Below, in pieces: positions 15,004 through 20,451 of a stretch of DNA of 22,114 nucleotides; the first letter of the stretch is position 1; every line of letters starts with the position of its first letter. The notes under the pieces are model-generated. The model was not told where the DNA came from. It saw only the letters and a list, made by a program, of their open reading frames with translations, and searched no databases. A program made the translations under genes and the position numbers. Origin of the DNA: a virus. The stretch is taken from positions 1-22,114 of the IMG/VR virus record IMGVR_UViG_3300017952_000118, one strand, 5' to 3'.

Positions 15004-15233
15004 ACAGGTAGTGTATTTCCTTTCTTTTCTCTTAATAGATTATTTCTTTTTGCTTCTGCTTCGACTTTTTGTTTCAATGAATCAGTCATAAGCTTTGGTA
15101 CATTACGAAAATCTAATTTTCGGTACTCAACAAAATAAGTCATAGCATCTATATAGGACATATCTTCCTTTGCAACTAAAGTTTCTACGGCTTCAGAGAA
15201 CCTTTTCTTTGTCATTATCTTATCTTCAAGCAT
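15000..15233 (-). CDS. 33: Late transcription coactivator gp33
   Basis: A 77-aa protein similar to gp33 of T4-like phages (T4 gp33 is 112 aa), which binds RNA polymerase and links it to the sliding clamp for late transcription. The helical core is KKRFSEAVETLVAKEDMSYI with DAMTYFVEYRKLD, and the C-terminus ends in a short GNTLPV tail of the type that binds the clamp. The ATG at 15233 overlaps the previous gene by eight bases; Met7 (15215) is a possible alternative start. It shares ATGA with gp59. The presence of this factor fits the TATAAATA promoters in the window. Confidence 0.85.
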   Translation of the reverse strand: MLEDKIMTKKRFSEAVETLVAKEDMSYIDAMTYFVEYRKLDFRNVPKLMTDSLKQKVEAEAKRNNLLREKKGNTLPV

Positions 15234-16389
15234 CCATCACTCTTAGTAGTATACAGTCAGAATTGATTCTTCCTGTGGGTTGATATATTTTAGTTGTAAG
15301 ATTTCCCCAGATGTTCTCAATCTGTCTTGCAGTCTTGTTTAGAATCTGAGGTAGAATCTCATCAGGCTTACGTAAAGTTGTAGTTCTACTCATCTTAGGA
15401 TCAAAGAATTTAAGGGTTGATCCACTTACTTCGAATCCACTAGTTCTATCACAGATATACTCAGTGAGTTTCTTTTGCTTTACGTTATACACAAACAACC
15501 TGTAATTACCTGGTATAAGAACAGGATTAATTGATGTTAGTTTAGATTCGAGATCTTCTTTGTTATATTTAAGATTTATGACTTGCTTATCGGATGCTTT
15601 CGGCTTCTTCGCTCTTGGTATTCTTGTAGCCTTAAATGAATCTCTTAATCTTTCAAGATCAGAGAAGGCTTCATCTAGGGTTTTAATCATTGATTTCAGT
15701 TGGGGTTTAGATACATGCGAATAAGCTTCTACAGCTTGATCACAGGTTTTGTTATACGCGTCACTAAGAACTTCATAATCAAGCTGAATCATATCTTTTA
15801 CCATATTAATGGCGTTAGACTTAAGACCGGCAAGTTTGAATTTGTTGTACATATCGAACTTAATTTTATAATTACCATCAATCCATTGGTCAACAACTTC
15901 TTCTTGGAAGTCCCCATAGACTGTATCAATAACTTTTCTTCGTGTTCTTTCTACAGGAGAGATCTGAGGTGGTTTCTTTTTTTGCTCCTCTTTCTTTTCC
16001 TCTACGACTGTCCTCGCTTTTTCTAATATTTCAGAATATGCTTCACGAAAAAATTCTAGATCTCTTTCATTATTTTCCCAACCCCTAAAATGGAGTATTG
16101 CACTTTTTACCCTTAGGAATTGCCAATCTTTTAATTTCTTTAGAGCTAAGATATCTTTCTTTTTATATCCTAGTACCTCTTCAGCAAATCGAATACAGTA
16201 TGGAACATAGTCCTTTGGCTTATAATGATAGTTGTAGTAATTCATGGACTTTTGCCATACATTACCTCTTTTAACTTCGTCGGTTGGGGTTTCTCCAGGA
16301 TTAAAAATAGGCTCTGCACCAACATACTTGTCGTCCAGAGTTATCCTATTCTTTCTTAATGTAGTTCTTAATTTGTTTTCTTTTGCCAT
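15226..16389 (-). CDS. Conserved 387-aa protein upstream of gp33, function unknown
   Basis: A basic protein without a motif that I can assign. Residues about 45-70 are Tyr-rich (QKSMNYYNYHYKPKDYVPYC), about 125-145 form a Glu/Lys coiled-coil segment, and the C-terminal half includes a beta-rich region (PGNYRLFVYNVKQKKLTEYI). I recall proteins of this size beside gp33 in marine T4-like genomes, unnamed. It heads the gp33-gp59 operon, so a replication or transcription role is plausible. The early promoter at 16424-16396 places the transcription start at about the ATG itself, there is no ribosome site, and the next in-frame Met is residue 49, so the message may be leaderless. Confidence 0.82.
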   Translation of the reverse strand: MAKENKLRTTLRKNRITLDDKYVGAEPIFNPGETPTDEVKRGNVWQKSMNYYNYHYKPKDYVPYCIRFAEEVLGYKKKDILALKKLKDWQFLRVKSAILHFRGWENNERDLEFFREAYSEILEKARTVVEEKKEEQKKKPPQISPVERTRRKVIDTVYGDFQEEVVDQWIDGNYKIKFDMYNKFKLAGLKSNAINMVKDMIQLDYEVLSDAYNKTCDQAVEAYSHVSKPQLKSMIKTLDEAFSDLERLRDSFKATRIPRAKKPKASDKQVINLKYNKEDLESKLTSINPVLIPGNYRLFVYNVKQKKLTEYICDRTSGFEVSGSTLKFFDPKMSRTTTLRKPDEILPQILNKTARQIENIWGNLTTKIYQPTGRINSDCILLRVMDA

Positions 16390-16395
16390 ACGTAT

Positions 16396-16424
16396 ATTAT
16401 ACCGTAGATAAAATTAAAAGTAAA
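16396..16424 (-). promoter_or_regulatory. Early sigma70-type promoter for the gp33-gp59 operon
   Basis: TTTACT (16424-16419), 17 bp, TATAAT (16401-16396), preceded by AGGGGG. The start codon follows six bases after the -10 box, so the predicted RNA start coincides with the ATG at 16389. Confidence 0.85.
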
Positions 16425-16478
16425 CCCCCTAAGTGGACTTTTTGATAAGGAGTAAGGGATGCCACAAAGGGGGTTTAC
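16420..16478 (-). terminator. Long inverted repeat, terminator-like, overlapping a promoter
   Basis: GTAAACCCCCT (16420-16430) plus GTGG (16433-16436) pair with CCAC (16462-16465) plus AGGGGGTTTAC (16468-16478), with an AA/AA internal loop and a 25-base loop. On the minus strand it follows the 16720 gene and is trailed by TTTTAATTTT, so it could end that transcript. One arm is also the -35 region of the promoter at 16396. Confidence 0.6.
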
Positions 16479-16483
16479 GTAAA

Positions 16484-16720
16484 CTATTCTAATCCGTCTT
16501 CCCTTTTATATTTCTTAATTCCTTCAACATAGTTCTCTGCAGCGCTTTCTGCATATTCCTCACTATGTCCTTCATACCATTCAAGTCCTAAGCAACAATC
16601 TGAATCATACATACGAATACCATAAACATGATTCTCTCCTGTGCTTCGAACAACTTCTGCTTTTAGCTTTCCATTATAAAATTCGGAAAGAGTAATATAA
16701 TTTTTTGAAAGGTTCATCAT
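16484..16720 (-). CDS. Small conserved early protein, unknown
   Basis: A 78-aa protein starting MMNLSKNYITLSEFYNGKLK. The C-terminal half has RMYDSDCCLGLEWYEGHSEE then YAESAAENYVEGIKKY, a pattern I recall from unnamed small proteins of marine T4-like phages. It has two adjacent Cys, is acidic overall and has no membrane segment. The ATG overlaps the upstream stop as ATGATGA, indicating coupled translation. It is the last gene of its cassette and is followed by the long inverted repeat. Confidence 0.75.
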   Translation of the reverse strand: MMNLSKNYITLSEFYNGKLKAEVVRSTGENHVYGIRMYDSDCCLGLEWYEGHSEEYAESAAENYVEGIKKYKREDGLE

Positions 16721-16872
16721 TTTTTTCCCTTAATCATATTGTTTAAAAATCCACCTTCTTCCCAAGCAAGTGGGATATGTTTTTTTTGTCTTTTTTCCTC
16801 ACTCATATGAGCACCTACATAGACAAATAAAAGTCCTATTGTGATAACTACTAATCCTATAATAAAATCCAT
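16717..16872 (-). CDS. Small single-pass membrane protein
   Basis: A 51-aa protein, MDFIIGLVVITIGLLFVYVG at the N-terminus (one membrane helix, residues about 3-22), then a charged tail with SEEKRQKKHIPLAWEEGG. The ATG shares one base with the upstream stop (TAATG) and the stop overlaps the next start (ATGATGA), so it sits exactly in the chain of coupled genes. Function unknown. The charged cytoplasmic tail suggests an inner-membrane protein acting early in infection. Confidence 0.72.
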   Translation of the reverse strand: MDFIIGLVVITIGLLFVYVGAHMSEEKRQKKHIPLAWEEGGFLNNMIKGKK

Positions 16873-17228
16873 TATCGTGCCATCCTTGATATTTCTGTTG
16901 CTTGTTCTTGATTAATTACTGGAACTGCATTCGACTTATGCATCGTAGCAATTCCTTTGATGAGAGTTCCTGTATATTTTATAGGTTCTTTACGATCACC
17001 TTTACCAGATCCCATCTTACAGAATGTCCCATTCTTTACAGCTTCTTCCATGAGAGACTTATACTGCCTGGATTGTTCTTGCCTTAGAAGTTCCAAAGTG
17101 GATGGTTTATATTCCATTGTTTTAAATTCCACTGGCTTTTTCTTAACAGGATTTGCTGCATGTTTCTTACGACGCTTACCAGTTGGTCCGTAGCGTAGAG
17201 AACCCATATAGAAGCTAGTCATACCCAT
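16872..17228 (-). CDS. Small conserved basic protein, unknown
   Basis: A 118-aa, strongly basic protein. The N-terminus MGMTSFYMGSLRYGPTGKRR with KKHAANPVKKKP is Lys/Arg-rich. The C-terminal block KGIATMHKSNAVPVINQEQA is highly reminiscent of a conserved ending in marine T4-like phage proteins of unknown function. A nucleic-acid or ribosome contact is possible from the charge but not shown. It overlaps both neighbours by one base (TAATG). Confidence 0.77.
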   Translation of the reverse strand: MGMTSFYMGSLRYGPTGKRRKKHAANPVKKKPVEFKTMEYKPSTLELLRQEQSRQYKSLMEEAVKNGTFCKMGSGKGDRKEPIKYTGTLIKGIATMHKSNAVPVINQEQATEISRMAR

Positions 17229-17548
17229 TAGAAGGATAACTCCATTTGTTTCTTTCTTTCATGAGTCATTTGGATATCGGCTTGATTACTTTGGTAATCG
17301 TACATGATTTCTTCGATTGACTTCGGTTCCTTCATTGTAACAACTTCACCACTTGATGAGATTGTTCGAATAATAGAACCATCGTTATATTCAATGTCAG
17401 TTACATTACCATCCTCTGGCCTAGTTTCATACCACATTGAAGAGATTATATGAGTGTTAAAAAGATGTAAGGATTTTACACCCTTAGCCCACTCTTCTGC
17501 TTTTAGACGAAGTCTTTGTCTGTTTACTTCATATTCATACTGACCCAT
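17228..17548 (-). CDS. Small early protein, unknown
   Basis: A 106-aa protein, MGQYEYEVNRQRLRLKAEEW at the start, a central beta-rich part with DGSIIRTISSSGEVVTM and a polar helical ending. I do not recognise a family. It has no membrane helix or signal. The start lies 14 bases inside the end of the upstream 45-aa gene, and the stop shares one base with the next ATG, so it is part of the same coupled transcript. Confidence 0.7.
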   Translation of the reverse strand: MGQYEYEVNRQRLRLKAEEWAKGVKSLHLFNTHIISSMWYETRPEDGNVTDIEYNDGSIIRTISSSGEVVTMKEPKSIEEIMYDYQSNQADIQMTHERKKQMELSF

Positions 17549-17672
17549 TCTTACCCCCAGCCTTTGCTATTAGTTCTCTTAGTTTCTGATCCCAAAGTTT
17601 TTTGAACTCTGGATTCTTAGCATTCTTCTTCGCATTTCGAAGCGCGATAGCCCTACGTGTAACACTATCCAT
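17535..17672 (-). CDS. Very small basic protein, 45 aa
   Basis: An open frame of 45 codons starting MDSVTRRAIALRNAKKNAKN and ending GGKNGSV. Its ATG shares one base with the upstream stop (TAATG), the same junction found throughout the cassette. The composition is basic and helical, like a short nucleic-acid-binding peptide. It overlaps the next gene by 14 bases. It is called mainly on position and codon sense; function unknown. Confidence 0.62.
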   Translation of the reverse strand: MDSVTRRAIALRNAKKNAKNPEFKKLWDQKLRELIAKAGGKNGSV

Positions 17673-17944
17673 TAGTTCCACTCATCCTTCATGGATTGAT
17701 AAGTTTCGTAGTAAGAAGTACCTTGGATATAGTTCTGAGTCTCTTTCTCAGTGTAGTACATGTTTTCTTCCTTAAAGCATTCCAAAGAAGATGGAGCTTG
17801 ATGAGCTGCTTTTTTTACAGTCTTCGTAAGCTTGTTATAACTACGAACAGGTTTGCTATAGATTTTCTTAACTGTTTTCTGAAAAGCCATTTCTTCTTTT
17901 TCTTTCTTCAGAAAGTCCATTATTTCGTCAAATGAATCTGCCAT
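17672..17944 (-). CDS. Small early protein, unknown
   Basis: A 90-aa charged protein, MADSFDEIMDFLKKEKEEMA then FQKTVKKIYSKPVRSYNKLT, and a C-terminal part rich in Tyr and Glu (MYYTEKETQNYIQGTSYYET). It is helical and lacks membrane segments. It shares one base with each neighbour (TAATG junctions). No family is recognised. The repeated Tyr/Thr pattern is typical of many short early phage proteins. Confidence 0.72.
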   Translation of the reverse strand: MADSFDEIMDFLKKEKEEMAFQKTVKKIYSKPVRSYNKLTKTVKKAAHQAPSSLECFKEENMYYTEKETQNYIQGTSYYETYQSMKDEWN

Positions 17945-18273
17945 TACGCTGCCTCCTTCATATTCATATTACTAGGATTAACTGGAATAAGTCTTTCACA
18001 GAGGAACTGCTGATAGTCCTCTGAATATTCCGAAATTTGGTCTTGCCATTCAGACAAGGTTTGAACACCAATTGGAAACTCTTTTTGAGCAATGGTGTTG
18101 ATGCTGAAAGCAGCCATCACGAATGCCATAGCATCTTGAGGTCGATCCAAACCAGTAACAAGATAGTCGCTACCGTTTTTGAATTTCCAATAAGAATTCC
18201 CAGATGAGAATTTACCATCCTCACAGTGAGCCCCATAATTTTCGAGATATTGTGTACTAACTACGAATTCCAT
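17944..18273 (-). CDS. Small conserved early protein (TQYLENYGAH type)
   Basis: A 109-aa protein. The start MEFVVSTQYLENYGAHCEDG followed by YWKFKNGSDYLV is a pattern I know from unnamed proteins common in T4-like marine phages. The middle is helical (AMAFVMAAFSINTIAQKEFP). No catalytic residues are obvious. The start is well supported: AAGGAG lies six bases before the ATG, and the early promoter at 18332-18304 precedes it, so this is the first gene of a six-gene coupled cassette running to 16484. Confidence 0.8.
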   Translation of the reverse strand: MEFVVSTQYLENYGAHCEDGKFSSGNSYWKFKNGSDYLVTGLDRPQDAMAFVMAAFSINTIAQKEFPIGVQTLSEWQDQISEYSEDYQQFLCERLIPVNPSNMNMKEAA

Positions 18274-18303
18274 AACTTACTCCTTTTTTTAAATTACCTG
18301 TAT

Positions 18304-18332
18304 ATTATACCAAATTTTTGGCCCCTTGTAAA
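18304..18332 (-). promoter_or_regulatory. Early sigma70-type promoter for the small-gene cassette
   Basis: TTTACA (18332-18327), 17 bp, TATAAT (18309-18304), preceded by TAGGGGGG and followed by AGGGGCC. The leader is about 24 bases and carries AAGGAG. Confidence 0.88.
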
Positions 18333-18352
18333 CCCCCCTAGGTGAAAAAAAC

Positions 18353-18562
18353 TCAACTTTTTTCATCCAAGCACTCAACGGTAACCCTGTATTGGGTACC
18401 ATATTTGTCCTCAACCGAGATGGTTTTCTTTGTAGATTTAAAGTAACCCTCAGGGGTTAAATCCATTTTAGGGTAGGACACATTAGATAACATTGGATCG
18501 TGTGTCTTCAAAGATTTCGAAATTGAATCAGCAATATAATCACAATAAACTAAACCTTTCAT
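18353..18562 (-). CDS. Small early protein, unknown
   Basis: A 69-aa protein beginning MKGLVYCDYIADSISKSLKT and ending with a beta-rich TISVEDKYGTQYRVTVECLD. The start at 18562 is preferred over a longer frame opening at 18619, because its ATG overlaps the stop of the small membrane gene upstream (ATGA) and GGAG lies nearby. No family recognised. It is the last gene before the promoter at 18332, so it ends the 19237 transcript. Confidence 0.72.
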   Translation of the reverse strand: MKGLVYCDYIADSISKSLKTHDPMLSNVSYPKMDLTPEGYFKSTKKTISVEDKYGTQYRVTVECLDEKS

Positions 18563-18678
18563 GACCAAACTCCTATATAAGCCATTACAGTAATGATTGT
18601 GGCACAGATGAAGATCCAAACAATGACCTTAGCAATAGCTGTAACCAAATCTCCTAAAAATCCAAAAAAGTGTTTCAT
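18559..18678 (-). CDS. Very small membrane protein, 39 aa
   Basis: An open frame of 39 codons, MKHFFGFLGDLVTAIAKVIV then WIFICATIITVMAYIGVWS, almost entirely one membrane helix after a short amphipathic start. It fits precisely between neighbours: TAATG at its start and ATGA at its end. An amphipathic or holin-like toxicity cannot be judged from sequence. It is called on the exact junctions and membrane composition. Confidence 0.68.
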   Translation of the reverse strand: MKHFFGFLGDLVTAIAKVIVWIFICATIITVMAYIGVWS

Positions 18679-18863
18679 TATAAAGATACCTCCACGAATT
18701 TTCTTCCACGTTGTTCGAAAGTCTTTGGCTTAGAGAACACAAAGGGAGTGTCAGTACCTTCCTTGATGTACCCCACCATTTTCTGATTCTCTATCATATA
18801 GGTATGACACGGAACACGATAATCTGTTTTCCAATCAGAGGTTATTTCTTTTAGAAACTTCAT
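18678..18863 (-). CDS. Small conserved early protein, unknown
   Basis: A 61-aa protein, MKFLKEITSDWKTDYRVPCH then TYMIENQKMVGYIKEGT and KTFEQRGRKFVEVSL. The order of a Trp-Lys-x-Asp-Tyr-x-Val-Pro segment, a TY strand and GYIKEGT matches an unnamed small protein that I recall from marine T4-like phages. It looks like a compact beta fold. It shares one base with each neighbour (TAATG). Confidence 0.75.
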   Translation of the reverse strand: MKFLKEITSDWKTDYRVPCHTYMIENQKMVGYIKEGTDTPFVFSKPKTFEQRGRKFVEVSL

Positions 18864-19237
18864 TATGCTGCCACCTCAATTTCGTCGAATCCAAATCCAG
18901 CGACGATATAGTGCTTATTCGTTTCATTATCAACAATGATGTCACCAACTGAAGTTGAATGACCACGTTCGTAGATATGGACCTTTTCCAAATCATTCCA
19001 CATATTGGTTAGATGGAAAACGTGATCTAAGCTTTCGGCTTGGACCAAGAACTTATCGTTATAGAGAGCAATATCGTCCTTATTGAATATATCACCTTCA
19101 CGGTCTTGAAAGTGCATATAGTCCATCTTTGCCCTCCACTTATCTGAACGAGCGACTGCGCCATCCCAACCAAGTTTGTTAGGCATGTCATCTTCTTCTT
19201 TGTTAAAAGTGATTTGTTTAACGGTGTATGTTTTCAT
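18863..19237 (-). CDS. Early protein with a YodL-like C-terminal segment
   Basis: A 124-aa acidic protein beginning MKTYTVKQITFNKEEDDMPN. The second half reads HVFHLTNMWNDLEKVHIYER then GHSTSVGDIIVDNETNKHY and IVAGFGFDEIEV. The run HSxSVGDII...Y.V.GFGF resembles the YodL-type module found in phage and plasmid proteins of unknown role; this is a distant similarity by eye. The start at 19237 is chosen because AAGGA precedes it; a frame six codons longer opens only with TTG and would cover the ribosome site. It is the first gene after the early promoter at 19293-19265. Confidence 0.75.
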   Translation of the reverse strand: MKTYTVKQITFNKEEDDMPNKLGWDGAVARSDKWRAKMDYMHFQDREGDIFNKDDIALYNDKFLVQAESLDHVFHLTNMWNDLEKVHIYERGHSTSVGDIIVDNETNKHYIVAGFGFDEIEVAA

Positions 19238-19264
19238 AATGTAGTTCCTTATCAAGATGTGTCT

Positions 19265-19293
19265 ATTATACCAAATCTCGGGGGCCTTGTAAA
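19265..19293 (-). promoter_or_regulatory. Early sigma70-type promoter for the 19237 operon
   Basis: TTTACA (19293-19288), 17 bp, TATAAT (19270-19265), preceded by AAAAGGGGG and followed by AGGCCCCC. It serves the YodL-like gene and its three downstream partners. Confidence 0.88.
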
Positions 19294-19321
19294 CCCCCTT
19301 TTCGTGACTTTTTCGTGACGT

Positions 19322-19396
19322 TTAGTTGGTGAATGGAAGGTGGAATGGGAAGCATTTTGAGAAGACCTGAAGCTCTTTTCGATAGGCCTCTTTTTC
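19322..19396 (-). other. In-frame coding continuation after the TAG of the metallopeptidase
   Basis: Directly after the TAG (19399-19397) the same frame stays open for 24 codons, reading EKEAYRKELQVFSKCFPFHL to a TAA at 19324-19322. With Trp in place of the stop, the junction would read NQPWEKEAYRKE, a pattern typical of this peptidase family. One base (TGG to TAG) explains the stop. It may be a nonsense mutation, readthrough, or an error in the sequence. Confidence 0.62.
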
Positions 19397-19741
19397 CTAT
19401 GGTTGGTTCTTGTATTTGTATCCCTCTGCAGATCGACCTTTCCAAGCCCATTGACCTTGAGAGGCGTCCAATTCTTTTCGGAGGAATTGCTTCGCATGGA
19501 TCATTTCATGTGCTAGGGTCTGCATCATTTCCATGAAGGTGAATTCACCCTTAGAAATATCGATCTCGATGATTCCATAATCGTAAGAGCATAGGCCTGA
19601 AGCTTCGGTAAGTTTTTTGCTGAAGGTAATAACAATAGGTTTTTTGAACCTAGAAATTTTTAGGTGTTTGGCTATGTTCTGTACGTATTCGTGTACGGTA
19701 GCTTTGTTTTTAATCTGACCTTTGATAAGTACTGGTACCAT
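19397..19741 (-). CDS. SprT-like zinc metallopeptidase, ended early by TAG
   Basis: A 114-aa protein with the zincin motif HEMIH at residues 78-82 (preceded by MEMMQTLA), followed by AKQFLRKELD and an aromatic WAWKGRSAEGYKYKNQP ending. Similar small peptidases occur in many T4-like phages; their substrate is unknown. The start at 19741 (MVPVLIKG) is chosen because AAAGGA lies eight bases upstream and the promoter at 19801-19773 would start RNA about at the longer ATG (19768). The protein stops at TAG, but coding sense resumes immediately after it. In relatives the part following NQP probably carries the third zinc ligand (a PWExEA-type helix), so the 114-aa product could be inactive. Confidence 0.75.
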   Translation of the reverse strand: MVPVLIKGQIKNKATVHEYVQNIAKHLKISRFKKPIVITFSKKLTEASGLCSYDYGIIEIDISKGEFTFMEMMQTLAHEMIHAKQFLRKELDASQGQWAWKGRSAEGYKYKNQP

Positions 19742-19772
19742 TTTTTGGGTCCTTTTTATTAAATACATGAGT

Positions 19773-19801
19773 ATTCTATCATATTTAGGGGCCCTTGTAA
19801 A
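19773..19801 (-). promoter_or_regulatory. Early sigma70-type promoter for the metallopeptidase
   Basis: TTTACA (19801-19796), 17 bp, TAGAAT (19778-19773), preceded by TTAGGGGG and followed by AGGGCCCC. The RNA start falls near 19766-19768, which excludes the ATG at 19768 as a normally led start and supports 19741. Confidence 0.85.
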
Positions 19802-19834
19802 CCCCCTAAATCAACTTTTTTTCAACTTTTTTCT

Positions 19835-19921
19835 CTAATAAAATCAATAACTTATGTGTATATTGCTCTAAGTATATGATTTATATAGAGATTTATTTTT
19901 CCTAATAAAATCAATAACTTA
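19835..19921. repeat. Two 20-bp direct repeats in an AT-rich gap
   Basis: CTAATAAAATCAATAACTTA occurs at 19835-19854 and again at 19902-19921, 67 bp apart. They lie in the 131-base non-coding gap (19802-19932) between the secreted-protein gene and the early promoter. The gap otherwise holds A/T runs and a TATAAATC sequence (minus, 19885-19878) close to the late consensus. No gene is seen in it. Confidence 0.7.
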
Positions 19922-19932
19922 AGAAATTACCC

Positions 19933-20451
19933 CTATCTTTTACTGCAATTCCTCTTGGCTCTATCATATACCTTCAGATTGTTATGGACTACAATTGAGG
20001 TTATTATTGTTGTAGGCATAAGAACCTCATCTGTAATTAAGCCTCTTCGGTCTATCTCAGGTAATAGATTACCGAATATGAAGGTTTTTAAAAGTATCAT
20101 TTCGCGAACTTCAGGTACCCTTGGTAATAAAGGATTCATTTCATATACACAATCGTAAGCGAGGGCTCTTTTGGTAGACCAGATATCTCCAGCTTGAGCC
20201 AGAAAAAATAATGTCCAGGTAGCTAAGCTGGCAGGATCCTCCTCTGTTATTTTTATATCATTTAATATATTAGATTCAATAATGTATATTTCAGGGGATC
20301 TGTGTCTTTTTATATATTCTTCGTTATATGGTGCATAATACCCAGCATCAAATAATACCTTTCTTTGAGGAGATATATCTGCTTGTACTGAAGTACTTAT
20401 AAGAAGTATTCCAAGTATTAATTTATTTAGTTGTAGCAATAAAGACTCCAT
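19933..20451 (-). CDS. Secreted or membrane small protein next to the cyclase
   Basis: A 172-aa protein with a signal peptide, MESLLLQLNKLILGILLIST and SVQA before a likely cleavage at DIS. The second half resembles an uncharacterised phage and bacterial domain (DUF5658-like by eye): TWTLFFLAQAGDIWSTKRAL followed by DCVYEMNPLLPRVP, where a Asp-x-x-x-Thr helix and Glu-x-Asn-Pro-Leu are the marks, then hydrophobic helices. The C-terminus is basic. The start lies 29 bases inside the cyclase coding end, so the two are co-translated. The role is unknown; it could be a periplasmic or membrane partner of the cyclase, which is inference from the overlap only. Confidence 0.78.
   Translation of the reverse strand: MESLLLQLNKLILGILLISTSVQADISPQRKVLFDAGYYAPYNEEYIKRHRSPEIYIIESNILNDIKITEEDPASLATWTLFFLAQAGDIWSTKRALAYDCVYEMNPLLPRVPEVREMILLKTFIFGNLLPEIDRRGLITDEVLMPTTIITSIVVHNNLKVYDRAKRNCSKR

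Noticed and set aside
16473-16484. Plus-strand early promoter from the GGGGGTTTACG element
   Set aside because: There is no -10 box 16-18 bp downstream and no plus-strand gene; it is better seen as the second arm of the inverted repeat.
16717-16740. A-AAA-AAA slippery run at the end of the 51-aa membrane gene that could fuse it to the next gene by -1 shift
   Set aside because: The next gene has its own overlapping ATG (ATGATGA), so ordinary coupling explains the junction, and no hairpin follows at the right distance.
19322-19399. Genome-wide reassignment of TAG as an explanation for the peptidase stop
   Set aside because: Other genes in the window end at TAG (16484, 19933 and 10910 ends) with no coding sense after it, so TAG is a real stop here; the peptidase case is local.
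19252-19497. Minus-strand frame of 81 codons overlapping the metallopeptidase end
   Set aside because: It crosses the early promoter at 19265 and the peptidase frame, has an unnatural composition and no start signal.
19878-19885. TATAAATC on the minus strand as a late promoter
   Set aside because: It misses the last consensus base, lies in very AT-rich DNA and would serve a gene that already has a strong early promoter.
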